NCBI RefSeq assembly: GCF_022012335.1
Contig: NZ_JAKLTO010000002.1
Location: 310,001 to 374,000, forward strand
Direction: 5' to 3'
Origin: Flavobacterium sp. SM15
GTDB taxonomy: Bacteria; Bacteroidota; Bacteroidia; Flavobacteriales; Flavobacteriaceae
DNA: 64,000 bases
Below, one piece after another: positions 53,604-62,422 of the stretch. The position numbers and the translations under genes were made by a program. The notes beneath the pieces were generated by a model that was not told the origin of the DNA, did no database searches, and saw nothing but the letters and a program-made list of their open reading frames with translations. Positions within the stretch are counted from its first letter, which is position 1; every line of letters begins with the position of its first letter.

Positions 53604-53831
53604 ATGAAAAAAGTTGTTTTAAGCTTAGCATTAGTTGCTACAATGGCAGTTGTTTCTTGTAAAGAAAATAAAGCTGAAGAGCCAGTAACTGAAACTACAG
53701 AAGCTGTTGAGGCTACTGCTACTGAGGCTACTGAAGCTGTTGATTCTGCTGCTACTACAGTTGACTCTGCTGCTGCTAAAACTGAAGCTGCTGCTACTGA
53801 AGCTGCTCCAGCTACTGAAGCTAAAAAGTAA
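53604..53831 (+). CDS. Small Ala/Thr/Glu-rich lipoprotein
   Basis: A 75-residue lipoprotein with signal 'MKKVVLSLALVATMAVVSC' (Cys19). The mature part consists almost only of A, T, E, V, K, S, P and D ('TTEAVEATATEATEAVDSAA'). Nearly every alanine codon is GCT and threonine is ACT/ACA, as in strongly expressed genes. It shares the signal peptide, the 'VDSAAAK' motif and composition with the lipoprotein at 47.3 kb. It has both a sigma-54-like and a normal promoter. The function is unknown; an abundant envelope lipoprotein is likely. Confidence 0.85.
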   Translation: MKKVVLSLALVATMAVVSCKENKAEEPVTETTEAVEATATEATEAVDSAATTVDSAAAKTEAAATEAAPATEAKK

Positions 53832-53855
53832 TTATAAATTACTGCTAGAAAAAAT

Positions 53856-53880
53856 AGTCCCGATTAGATCGGGACTTTTT
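53856..53880. terminator. Bidirectional terminator
   Basis: AGTCCCGAT / ATCGGGACT with a three-base loop and A/T runs; it ends the lipoprotein gene and the convergent GH3 operon. Confidence 0.85.
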
Positions 53881-53906
53881 TTATGCCTATACCTGAACCA
53901 ACAGGA

Positions 53907-54035
53907 TTAAACTTCTCTTATTTTCTCTTTACTTATTTTCTCAACACTGCAACGATTTGGGCCACAGCCCAGCCTCTTAGGACCACAAGAAAACAGCAAA
54001 CACACAACAAAAAGAACCACCAATTTATTTCTCAT
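53907..54035 (-). CDS. 42-residue Cys-rich lipoprotein downstream of GH3 gene
   Basis: A short open frame starting two bases after the GH3 stop: ATG 54035, TAA 53907-53909. The product has a classic lipoprotein signal ('MRNKLVVLFVVCLLFSC', lipobox 'LFSC', Cys17), then 'GPKRLGCGPNRCSVEKISK' with a CG...RC motif, and ends 'EKIREV'. I recall similar 'GPKRLGCGxxRC' micro-lipoproteins in flavobacteria. The tight spacing indicates co-translation with GH3, and the shared terminator at 53856 follows. Too short for most gene finders. The function is unknown. Confidence 0.75.
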   Translation of the reverse strand: MRNKLVVLFVVCLLFSCGPKRLGCGPNRCSVEKISKEKIREV

Positions 54036-54037
54036 AT

Positions 54038-55564
54038 CTATAAAACTGAAGTTAATTGCATTGCTTTTAATTGCTCCAGATAGTCCCGTTGGTTCGATAA
54101 CCTCGGAATCTTGTGTTGGCCTCCTAATTTATCCTGATTTTTCAACCAATCATAAAAAAGGTTTTCTCTGGCTACATTCATCACCAAAGGATTTAAAGTC
54201 ATGTTATTATAACGTTTGGCCTCATAATCCGAATTCAGGGACTGTAAAGCCTCATCTAACGTTTCTCTAAACTGCTCCATATTTTCCGGATACTTACGGA
54301 ATTCAATCATCCACTCGTGAGCCCCTTTTTCCTTTCCTTCCATAAATATTGGGGCAACAGTATAATCCACAACTTCAGCGTTAGTTATTTGACAAGCCTT
54401 AGCAATAGCAGTATCAGTGTTTTCCACCATTAACTCTTCCCCAAAAACATTTATATGGTGCTTTGTTCTACCGGTAACACGAACTCGGTAAGGACTAAGT
54501 GAAGTAAAACGAATCGTATCCCCAATAAGATAACGCCACAAACCGGAATTAGTGGTAATCACCACGGCATAATTCTTATTCAATTCCACTTCCGCTAAAC
54601 GAATCACGCGTTGATTCAAGGTTCCAAAAGTATCCATCGGAATGAATTCGTAGAAAATCCCGTAGTCAAGCATTAACAGCAAATCACTTGAATTATTCAA
54701 ATCCTGAATCGCAAAAAACCCTTCCGAAGCATTATAAATCTCATAGTATTTAAAATCGGCTTTGGGCAAGAGTTTTTTATATTGTTCACGATAGGGCTCA
54801 AAGGAAACACCACCATGAAAATACACCTCTAAATTAGGCCAGATCTCCAATAAATTTTCTTTACCGGTTTCCTCGAGCATCTTATTAAGCAAAACGAGCA
54901 TCCAGGAAGGAACACCTGCAAAACTTGTCACGTTCTCGTCCCGGGTTTCATTAATGATCGCCTTGATTTTCGTTTCCCACTCACTCATCAGGGACACTTT
55001 ATTGCTTGGTGTACTACTAAATTCTGCCCAGAATGGCATGTTTCCGATTAAAATCGCCGATAAATCCCCAAAAAAAGTATTGTTATCTTCATACAACTGC
55101 TTACTTCCGCCCAAACGCAAGCTCTTTCCGGTAAACAATTGCGATTCTTCGTTATTATTCAGATACAAACACAACAAATCCTTACTGGCTTTGTAATGAC
55201 AATCCTCCAACGCCTCACTACTCACGGGAATAAATTTACTCTTTGCATTAGTGGTTCCGCTTGATTTGGCAAACCATTTAATAGGAGTGTTCCAGAAAAC
55301 ATTCTGCTCGCCTCTGCGGGTAAGTTCAATCATTGGTTCCAATTCTTCATACGTAGAAACCGGAACGCGCTCTGAAAAGGTTTTATAGCTTTTAATCGAG
55401 CTAAACTCATGCTTCTTCCCTACTACCGTATTTTCCGCTGTTCGCAAAAGATTGAAAAGCAATTCTTCCTGTACTTCGTTGGGATATTTCAAAAACAATT
55501 CCATCTGATGAATTCGTTTTTTCAGGATCCAGGAAGCGATTGAATTTATAATGGTTAACGGCAT
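54038..55564 (-). CDS. GH3 family acyl-adenylate-forming protein
   Basis: A 508-residue member of the GH3 branch of the ANL superfamily. The phosphate-binding loop is 'WFAKSSGTTNAKSKFIP', 'YNASEGFFA' is the adenylate-binding motif, and 'SGLWRYLIGDTIRF' with 'GRTKHHINVFGEEL' marks the hinge and C-terminal domain. Plant GH3 proteins conjugate amino acids to jasmonate or auxin; bacterial ones occur widely in Bacteroidota with unknown acids. It is followed by a micro-lipoprotein gene in the same transcript. Confidence 0.9.
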   Translation of the reverse strand: MPLTIINSIASWILKKRIHQMELFLKYPNEVQEELLFNLLRTAENTVVGKKHEFSSIKSYKTFSERVPVSTYEELEPMIELTRRGEQNVFWNTPIKWFAKSSGTTNAKSKFIPVSSEALEDCHYKASKDLLCLYLNNNEESQLFTGKSLRLGGSKQLYEDNNTFFGDLSAILIGNMPFWAEFSSTPSNKVSLMSEWETKIKAIINETRDENVTSFAGVPSWMLVLLNKMLEETGKENLLEIWPNLEVYFHGGVSFEPYREQYKKLLPKADFKYYEIYNASEGFFAIQDLNNSSDLLLMLDYGIFYEFIPMDTFGTLNQRVIRLAEVELNKNYAVVITTNSGLWRYLIGDTIRFTSLSPYRVRVTGRTKHHINVFGEELMVENTDTAIAKACQITNAEVVDYTVAPIFMEGKEKGAHEWMIEFRKYPENMEQFRETLDEALQSLNSDYEAKRYNNMTLNPLVMNVARENLFYDWLKNQDKLGGQHKIPRLSNQRDYLEQLKAMQLTSVL

Positions 55565-55621
55565 CTTTTATCAGTATGAATTATGAATTGTAAAATAGTA
55601 ATTATAATTTTACATCTCAAC

Positions 55622-55629
55622 CAAAAATA
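55622..55629 (-). promoter_or_regulatory. -7 promoter element of the GH3 operon
   Basis: Minus-strand TATTTTTG, an exact TAnnTTTG match 57 bases before the GH3 start; the divergent DUF2797 gene begins 38 bases to the right. Confidence 0.4.
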
Positions 55630-55667
55630 CTAATTTTTTGGTCATTTTAAAACCGAAAATTGAACCG

Positions 55668-56465
55668 ATGACATATCAGGGCGTACTCACAAAAATGGAA
55701 ACCGAATTGGCCAACCCGATTCAGTACTACTTAGTTTTTGAAAACAGCTTTCTAAACCTAAACCAACTGCTTAACAAGGAATTGGAAATTACCTTTCAAG
55801 GCTACCAATGTTTGAACTGCGGTAAGAAAAAGAAAATTTTCCGTCAGGGTTTTTGTTATGATTGCTTCATGAGTAGTGCAGCTGCCGGCGACTGGATCAT
55901 GAAACCCGAATTAAGTACTGCTCATTTAGATATTGAAGACCGCGATTTAGAGTACGAAAAAAAGGTACAACTACAGCCTCATATCGTCTATCTGGCCTTA
56001 TCCAGCGAAGTAAAAGTTGGTGTGACTAGAAAAACACAGGTCCCAACCCGTTGGATTGATCAGGGAGCAATTCAGGCAGTACCGATAGTGGAAGTTCCTA
56101 ACCGTTATTTGGCAGGAATTACCGAGGTTGCTTTAAAAAACCACTTTGTCGACAAAACCAATTGGCAGAAAATGCTGAAAAACGAAATCCCGCAGGTTGA
56201 CCTGATTACCGAACGAAACCAAATTGAAAACCTTTTACCGGAAGAAGTAAAACCTTATTACAGCACAACTCCTGAAAAGCTATATGACTTAAGCTATCCT
56301 GTTTTGGAATACCCAAAAAAAGTAAACAGCCTGAATCTGGACAAAACCCCAAATTTTTCCGGAAAATTATCCGGTGTTAAGGGACAATATTTACTCTTTG
56401 AAGACGGCACGGTATTTAACGTGCGAACCTTTGAAGGTTATGTAGTATCCATTAACTTGTCATAA
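55668..56465 (+). CDS. DUF2797 family protein
   Basis: A 265-residue protein. A treble-clef-like zinc site is made by 'CLNCGKKKKIFRQGFCYDCF' (two CxxC pairs near residues 48-67). The DUF2797 body has 'HIVYLALSSEVKVGVTRKTQVPTRWIDQGA', which resembles a GIY-YIG-like strand pattern, then 'VPNRYLAGITEVALKNHFVDKTNW'. Nucleic-acid binding is plausible but unproven. The ATG at 55668 was preferred over a TTG ten codons upstream. Confidence 0.87.
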   Translation: MTYQGVLTKMETELANPIQYYLVFENSFLNLNQLLNKELEITFQGYQCLNCGKKKKIFRQGFCYDCFMSSAAAGDWIMKPELSTAHLDIEDRDLEYEKKVQLQPHIVYLALSSEVKVGVTRKTQVPTRWIDQGAIQAVPIVEVPNRYLAGITEVALKNHFVDKTNWQKMLKNEIPQVDLITERNQIENLLPEEVKPYYSTTPEKLYDLSYPVLEYPKKVNSLNLDKTPNFSGKLSGVKGQYLLFEDGTVFNVRTFEGYVVSINLS

Positions 56466-56468
56466 TAA

Positions 56469-56492
56469 AAAAAGCCCCTTTTGGGGCTTTTT
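56469..56492. terminator. Bidirectional terminator
   Basis: AAAAAGCCCC-TTTT-GGGGCTTTTT, a ten-bp perfect hairpin between the convergent DUF2797 and AsmA genes. Confidence 0.92.
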
Positions 56493-56494
56493 CT

Positions 56495-59119
56495 TTATGG
56501 GTTTTGTGCAGGTTGCTGCTGTTTTTTCTTGTTGCCGAATAAATCTTTAATAGCATTGGTCGCCGCTCCTTTAATATCTGGTTTGGTTGGTGCCGATTGC
56601 GTTTTAGCAGTATCTTTTGTTGCGCCAGAAGTATTTCCTTTAGTTCCACCTAACAATCCACCCAAAGCAGACGTTCCTTGATTAATCAATTTGTCCTTCT
56701 GATATTTGATAAGCTGCGTTGTTACATTTGTAACTGCTTGTTTCATGTCTGTAGAAACCTTAGGACTTTTGAAATTTCCGGTCATGGTTGCATTTACCGG
56801 AACATTTTCCAATTTACCTTGTTCCGCAGGAGTTAGCTTAGCCAACAACTTACTTACTTCCGGTCCTAAATATTTTGCAGGAACATCAAATTTTAAGTTG
56901 TAATTCATCGATTGATCAAAACCGTGCGTTCCTCCGATAGTCACTTTAACGTCTTGATATTTCAAATCGATAGGTTTCACATTTACCCTTCCGTTACTGA
57001 ACGACAAGGCCGCTTTCACATCGTTTAAATTCAATTTGTTCACATCGATGAACTTCACATTGGAAGCCAACGACGAAAGCAACTGCGAGTTATTGGCATT
57101 TACCGTAGTGGAAAGCAACTGTCCTAACAAATCCCCTGAAATTGTTTTCAGATCCGGTGTCATTTCCATGGCGTCCAGATTTCCTGAAAGTTTAATAGTT
57201 GAGTTCAGTTTCCCGTTAATAACCCCCGCAATTGGTGCAATAGATTTCAACATATCCAATTGTGTGAACGATTTGGAAATATCTACTTTGTTCAAGCCTA
57301 AATTCATTTTGAAAGTTGGCGTTTTTCCTTTAGTAGAAACTACCCCATCAACTCCAATCTGCCCGTCAAAAATATTGGTTTGGATGTTCTGAAGTGTAAC
57401 CGCCTCGTCTTTGATGATCATTTTTCCGGAAACATCTTTCAACGTTAAATTGTCATACACAACAGTGTTGGCTTTGGCTGTAACCGCACAATCCAAAAAG
57501 GCAGGAATTTTTACCGCTTCTTTTTTTGCACTTCCTTCTTTTGTTGTAGTTGTGGTCGGCTGCATAAAATCAGACACTAAAAACTGATTTGAATTCATGT
57601 TGAAATTCGCTTTCAGAATCTGGTTCTTGAACACAAATCCGTAGAAATTATCCAGAGTTCCTGAGGCGTGGATGTCTGATTTCCCGGTTTTCATATCCAA
57701 TTGGTTCAAACGAATTTGGTTTGGATTGAACGCCACTACTGCTTGGGAAATCTGTACCGGTTTCGCCATTTCCGGCCCCGAATAATTAAATCCGGTTAAG
57801 GACATAGTTCCCGCGTTTTGTATGTTTTGGTACTGACTGGTTTCCACCGATTTCATGTCGAATTTGGTAACCACATCGGCTTTTAAGATTCCGGAAAGTG
57901 GTTTGTCTAATTTTACCGGATACGCTTTACTCACATTCGCCAGATTGATTACCCCTTTTAGTTCCGCGTTTACAAGCGCATTTTCAGCAATATTTCTGAT
58001 GTTGGCTTTCGCATTAAACACGTCCTGATCAATTCGGAACGATAATTTGTCCAAGTTCACATAGGTGTCGTTCATTAGACCGGTTTCGTTAATGATTTTG
58101 GTATCAATCACAATATTTTGCACCGATTTCGGCAAGTCCGGATATTGGAACGAGGCGTTATTTGAAGCAATTTCAATGTTGAATTTCGGAACGGTTGTAT
58201 CGGTCAATTCACCTTTTACTGTTCCGTCCACTTTAAATTCTCCGGTTGTTTTTACCGATTTAATATTACCGGCATAAGCTTCAGGAATCAATCCTAAGAA
58301 GTTTTTAAAATCGGACGTTGGCGTTTTGAATTTCAAATCGTACACCTGCCCTTTTTCCACCATTTGAATGAATCCCGTAAACTCAAGTGGCAATTGATTA
58401 ATTAAAGCTTTATTGTCCTTAAACTCGTATTTCTGGTTCTTTAGATCGATCCCTAAAACGGCGTCTAAATCAAGTGCTACATTTTTCATGTAGTTCATCT
58501 TATCCATGTCCAAAGATAATTTAGCCGTTGATTTGGTTTTTAAATCCAGTTTTTCAGCAGCAAAATTTCCGGTTCCTTCATGGTTTAAGCTATCAATCAC
58601 CATTTTGATTTTCGATTTTTCATCGATGTATCTAAAACGAAGATTCTCTACCGAATACTTCTGAATGTTCATGGCAAACGGCTTGCTTTCCGAAGGCTGT
58701 TCCGGTTTATCCTCCTTTAAAGCGATGTCAAAGTTTCCGATTCCATCCTTATTAAAGATGATGTTTACAACTCCGTCTTTGGAAGAAAACCCTTCAATGT
58801 TCATGGCCTCGCCTTCTCCTTTGAAAAGTTCCTTAACCGACATTTTCAAATTTACTTCTCCTGCATAAAGCAAAGTATCACCCTCAAAAGGCGCTTTATT
58901 GATGATGCTCAGTTTGTCAATGGTCACGCTGGCATTGGGAAAGTTTCGAAACAAACTCAGACCAACGTCTTCAAAGGCTACTTTAGCATCAAGATTTTCG
59001 TTAATGGTTTTGGCAACCAATTCTTTAATCTTGTCTTTAAACAAAAAGGGAGCGGCGGCTAAAACAATGATAATCACCAACAAAGAAATCCCGGTTATCT
59101 TTAAAATCTTCTTCAACAT
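56495..59119 (-). CDS. AsmA family envelope protein
   Basis: An 874-residue protein with one N-terminal membrane anchor ('ITGISLLVIIIVLAAAPFLF') and the AsmA N-terminal domain ('NLDAKVAFEDVGLSLFRNFPNASVTIDKLSI'). A very long beta-rich periplasmic part ends in a Lys/Gln/Thr-rich tail. AsmA-like proteins form lipid-transport bridges or affect outer-membrane assembly in other bacteria. It follows sppA (104-base gap with a hairpin) in the same direction. Confidence 0.9.
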   Translation of the reverse strand: MLKKILKITGISLLVIIIVLAAAPFLFKDKIKELVAKTINENLDAKVAFEDVGLSLFRNFPNASVTIDKLSIINKAPFEGDTLLYAGEVNLKMSVKELFKGEGEAMNIEGFSSKDGVVNIIFNKDGIGNFDIALKEDKPEQPSESKPFAMNIQKYSVENLRFRYIDEKSKIKMVIDSLNHEGTGNFAAEKLDLKTKSTAKLSLDMDKMNYMKNVALDLDAVLGIDLKNQKYEFKDNKALINQLPLEFTGFIQMVEKGQVYDLKFKTPTSDFKNFLGLIPEAYAGNIKSVKTTGEFKVDGTVKGELTDTTVPKFNIEIASNNASFQYPDLPKSVQNIVIDTKIINETGLMNDTYVNLDKLSFRIDQDVFNAKANIRNIAENALVNAELKGVINLANVSKAYPVKLDKPLSGILKADVVTKFDMKSVETSQYQNIQNAGTMSLTGFNYSGPEMAKPVQISQAVVAFNPNQIRLNQLDMKTGKSDIHASGTLDNFYGFVFKNQILKANFNMNSNQFLVSDFMQPTTTTTKEGSAKKEAVKIPAFLDCAVTAKANTVVYDNLTLKDVSGKMIIKDEAVTLQNIQTNIFDGQIGVDGVVSTKGKTPTFKMNLGLNKVDISKSFTQLDMLKSIAPIAGVINGKLNSTIKLSGNLDAMEMTPDLKTISGDLLGQLLSTTVNANNSQLLSSLASNVKFIDVNKLNLNDVKAALSFSNGRVNVKPIDLKYQDVKVTIGGTHGFDQSMNYNLKFDVPAKYLGPEVSKLLAKLTPAEQGKLENVPVNATMTGNFKSPKVSTDMKQAVTNVTTQLIKYQKDKLINQGTSALGGLLGGTKGNTSGATKDTAKTQSAPTKPDIKGAATNAIKDLFGNKKKQQQPAQNP

Positions 59120-59162
59120 AATTTATTAACTTTTATCTTACGAATTTACTACAAAAATTAAA

Positions 59163-59194
59163 CCAACTTACTTAACAAAACGTAAATAAGTTGG
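59163..59194 (-). terminator. Weak terminator after sppA
   Basis: CCAACTTA / TAAGTTGG form an eight-bp hairpin with a 16-base loop; on the minus strand the next bases include TTTTTG. It may reduce but not abolish read-through into the AsmA gene. Confidence 0.45.
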
Positions 59195-59222
59195 CTTGCT
59201 ATAAAAATATTATGTTAAATCT

Positions 59223-60986
59223 TTATCGAATGGTAATTTCAAAAGGCATAATCACCTGATTTCCTTTACGTTGGTTCACACGACGAATTTGTTCTAATGC
59301 CTGATAATTTTCTTCCCCAAGTTCTTCTTTAATCAAAGCTTCTCTGGATTGAAAGATGGAAATCCCCGAAAATTCACGAAGCATATCCTCAAACGTTTTC
59401 TCATATTCCGGATAATTCTCAATTCTATATTTGTCGATTTTAGCCAATTTTGCCGCATGCGTAATAGCCTTATCCATACCTCCCAACTTATCTACCAAGC
59501 CAAGTTTAACCGCATCAGTTCCCGTCCAAACACGCCCCTGAGCAATAGCATCTACCTGCTGGGTGGTCATTTTTCTTCCTGCAGCAACGCGTTTTAAAAA
59601 GGTGGTATAAATATGTTCAATGCTTTCGGTAACATAGTTTTTAAAATTCTCATCAAGCGGCTCAAACACGCTGTAGCCCGAAGCGTTTTTATGGGTTTTT
59701 ACCTGTTCGGCGTTGATTCCCCATTTGGTCGCTAACGGATTAAAGTTTGGAAGCGCTCCGAAAACCCCAATAGATCCGGTAATTGTACTTGGTTCGGCAA
59801 AAATGGTATTGGCATTACACGAAATGTAATATCCGCCGGAAGCCGCTAAATTCCCCATGGAAACCACCACCGGTTTTACTTTTTTGGTCAATTCGATTTC
59901 CCTCCAGATCAGTTCCGAAGTTAATGCGCTTCCTCCAGGAGAATTTACTCGTAAAACAACCGCTTTCACTTTTTTATCGTTACGGGCCTCTTCAATGGCA
60001 CGACGCATCGAACCTTCTCCGATATACCCCACATCCCCTTCGCCGGATTTAATTTCACCTTGCGCATAAACCACCGCAATTTTATCCTTAATAGAATGAT
60101 CTTTACCGGTAGTTGCTACTTTTTTGGCATAGTCCAGAACACTTACCTTATTGTATTCTTCGTCTTTTTCAACTTTAAGTGCTTTGCGAATATCGTTATG
60201 GTACTGGTCTTCGTAAGCAATACGGTCGATTAAATGCTTTTGCTTGGCCAATTCCGGCGTTCTCGCACCCAAAGAATTAGCAATTGAGTTCAAACTGTCT
60301 ACCGAAATTTTTCTGCTTTTAGCAATATCCGAAACTACAGTTCCCCAAATTGAATTTAATAAAACGGTCATTTGTTCTCTGTTGGCCGGGCTCATCTCAT
60401 TTTCCAAAAACGGTTCGACAGCACTTTTGTATTTTCCGTGACGGATCACTTCCATCTTGATGCCGGATTTTTCCTGAAAATCTTTAAAGAACAGGATTTC
60501 CGAAGACAATCCTTTGAACTCCAACTCTCCCACCGGATTCATGTAAATAGTATTAGCTACCGAATTCAGATAATATTCCGGTTGAGAATACGCGTTGGAA
60601 TACGCATAGACGAATTTTCCCGTTTTCTTAAATTCTTCCAGTTTGTTTCGGATGGCTCTTCTTTGGGAAACCCCAATCATGGATTCATTATTCAGAATGG
60701 AAATCCCTTTGATCTTATCATCGGTTTTTGCGGCTTCAATCGCGTTTAAAACATCGGAAACCCCATCGTTTTTAGTTTCAAAATAATCGAAATCAGTAAA
60801 TTTAAACTGACCTCCATAATCATTGACCACCTCCTTTAAATCCAACTCAATTACAGAATTGTCCTTTACCCGAACCGTATCGTCCCCTCCAAACAAGGCA
60901 CCAACAAGCAGCATTCCGAAGAACAGCATCATAAAAAAAACGAACAACCCTACTATGGTTGCCAAAACATTTCCTAAAAATCTCAT
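59223..60986 (-). CDS. sppA: Signal peptide peptidase SppA (67-kDa type)
   Basis: A 587-residue membrane protease with a tandem SppA fold, which degrades cleaved signal peptides. One N-terminal transmembrane helix spans about 5-30. The catalytic pair is Lys187 in 'GKYKSAVEPF' and Ser383 in 'GNLAASGGYY', the E. coli-type arrangement with the residues in different repeats. 'NSPGGSALTSELIW' and 'TGSIGVFG' flank the site. Confidence 0.95.
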   Translation of the reverse strand: MRFLGNVLATIVGLFVFFMMLFFGMLLVGALFGGDDTVRVKDNSVIELDLKEVVNDYGGQFKFTDFDYFETKNDGVSDVLNAIEAAKTDDKIKGISILNNESMIGVSQRRAIRNKLEEFKKTGKFVYAYSNAYSQPEYYLNSVANTIYMNPVGELEFKGLSSEILFFKDFQEKSGIKMEVIRHGKYKSAVEPFLENEMSPANREQMTVLLNSIWGTVVSDIAKSRKISVDSLNSIANSLGARTPELAKQKHLIDRIAYEDQYHNDIRKALKVEKDEEYNKVSVLDYAKKVATTGKDHSIKDKIAVVYAQGEIKSGEGDVGYIGEGSMRRAIEEARNDKKVKAVVLRVNSPGGSALTSELIWREIELTKKVKPVVVSMGNLAASGGYYISCNANTIFAEPSTITGSIGVFGALPNFNPLATKWGINAEQVKTHKNASGYSVFEPLDENFKNYVTESIEHIYTTFLKRVAAGRKMTTQQVDAIAQGRVWTGTDAVKLGLVDKLGGMDKAITHAAKLAKIDKYRIENYPEYEKTFEDMLREFSGISIFQSREALIKEELGEENYQALEQIRRVNQRKGNQVIMPFEITIR

Positions 60987-61112
60987 GGTATTCTATATTT
61001 ATTCAATAAGTAGTAAAACTGTTAAAATTGTTACAGTTCCAGTAAAAAAATCACACCTTAAGAACTTATCAACATTCCGAAAAATTTAAAATTCTTTTAG
61101 TTACTTTGCCGT

Positions 61113-62243
61113 ATGAGCATGCAACATCAGGTCGTTTTATCATTAGGAAGCAATCAGGGAAATCGCTTGGAAAATCTCCAGAATGCAATTGCCTTGATTC
61201 ATAAAAACATAGGAACGGTTGTTCGGATTTCCCAAGCCTATGAATCGCCTTCCTGGGGTTTTGAAAGTGATGCTTTTTACAATTGTGCCCTTTTGCTTCA
61301 TACCGGATTTTCGGCTGAGACAGTTCTATACAAAATTCTGGAAGCCGAAAAGGAGCTAGGAAGAGTGCGTGGAGCACAAAATGGCTATCAGGCAAGGCTA
61401 ATCGACATCGACATCGTGGCTTTTAATGAAGAATGTTTTGAAACCGAAACACTTCACATCCCGCATCCACAGATGGAAAACCGATTATTTGTATTATTAC
61501 CGATGCAGGATTTACACACCGATTGGATTCATCCACGTTATGGAAAGTCGGTTGCTGAATTAATTGAAGCTACTTCAGACAAAAGCGAATGTAAAATTGC
61601 CGGAAAACTGATTGCTCCTTTGGCTGAATTCGACTTACACCGTTACAATTACATCGCTATTGAAGGAAACATCGGCGCCGGAAAAACCACGTTATCCACT
61701 AAAATATCCGAAGATTTCAATGCCAAATTGGTTTTGGAACGTTTTGCCGACAATCCGTTTTTGCCGAAATTCTATAAAGACCAGAACCGTTACGCCTTCC
61801 CTTTGGAAATGTCTTTTTTAGCCGACCGTTACCAGCAATTGGCCGACGATTTGGCGCAGTTCGACTTGTTCAAGGATTTCGTGGTGGCGGATTACCACAT
61901 TTTCAAGTCACTGATTTTTGCAAAAGTCACTTTGGCTGAAGACGAATTTAGATTGTACAAAACGCTTTTCGACATTATTTATAAAGAAATGCCTAAACCG
62001 GATTTGTACGTGTACTTATACCAAAACACGGAGCGTTTGCTGGAGCAGATTCGCCAGCGTGGACGTTCCTACGAACAAGAAATACCGGCGGAATATTTAG
62101 AGAAAATCAATCAAGGATATTTGGATTACATCAAAACACAAACCGACTTAAACATCTTAATTATTGATGTTTCCGATATGGATTTTGTAACCCAGCAAAG
62201 TGATTATCTGAGAATCTTGGAATTAATCCAAAAACAACAGTAG
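61113..62243 (+). CDS. folK: FolK-deoxynucleoside kinase fusion protein
   Basis: A 376-residue two-domain enzyme. Residues 1-160 are HPPK (FolK), which pyrophosphorylates 6-hydroxymethyl-dihydropterin for folate synthesis: 'LSLGSNQGNR', 'SPSWGFESDAFYN', and the Mg ligands Asp98/Asp100 in 'LIDIDIV'. Residues 178-376 are a deoxynucleoside kinase: P-loop 'GNIGAGKTT' (185-193), 'VADYHIFKSLIFA' and the 'RQRGRSYEQEI' LID segment, as in deoxyguanosine/deoxyadenosine kinases. Both active sites appear complete. A near-consensus TTACTTTG lies just upstream. Confidence 0.94.
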   Translation: MSMQHQVVLSLGSNQGNRLENLQNAIALIHKNIGTVVRISQAYESPSWGFESDAFYNCALLLHTGFSAETVLYKILEAEKELGRVRGAQNGYQARLIDIDIVAFNEECFETETLHIPHPQMENRLFVLLPMQDLHTDWIHPRYGKSVAELIEATSDKSECKIAGKLIAPLAEFDLHRYNYIAIEGNIGAGKTTLSTKISEDFNAKLVLERFADNPFLPKFYKDQNRYAFPLEMSFLADRYQQLADDLAQFDLFKDFVVADYHIFKSLIFAKVTLAEDEFRLYKTLFDIIYKEMPKPDLYVYLYQNTERLLEQIRQRGRSYEQEIPAEYLEKINQGYLDYIKTQTDLNILIIDVSDMDFVTQQSDYLRILELIQKQQ

Positions 62244-62420
62244 TTATTTCTTCTTTGAAAATGCTTGACGAACAAAGCCAGATACAACCATAAACTGTAT
62301 TCCTGCTGTAAGTTTGTGGTCTTTTAACGGATTTTCTTCGCACCAATCCATAAGCGTAACCAGAAGTACAAAAAACGAAAGCAAACCTAAAAACAAAAGA
62401 AGTTTTTGTTGAATTTTCAT
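62244..62420 (-). CDS. Small membrane protein of unknown function
   Basis: A 58-residue protein from ATG 62420, two bases after the TrmH-family stop. It has one clear transmembrane helix ('LLLFLGLLSFFVLLVTLM'), a charged loop and a second weakly hydrophobic stretch ('AGIQFMVVSGFV'), and a basic end. Position and codon use support a real coupled gene. Its stop abuts the folK stop, convergently. Confidence 0.65.
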   Translation of the reverse strand: MKIQQKLLLFLGLLSFFVLLVTLMDWCEENPLKDHKLTAGIQFMVVSGFVRQAFSKKK

Positions 62421-62422
62421 CG

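Noticed and set aside
53883..54083. Plus-strand 66-residue open frame
   Set aside because: It lies antisense to the micro-lipoprotein gene, which has a complete lipobox and operon spacing; the plus-strand product has no sensible features.
54038..55564. Plant-to-bacterium transfer of the GH3 gene
   Set aside because: Base composition matches the neighbours and GH3 genes are widespread in Bacteroidota, so recent transfer is not supported.
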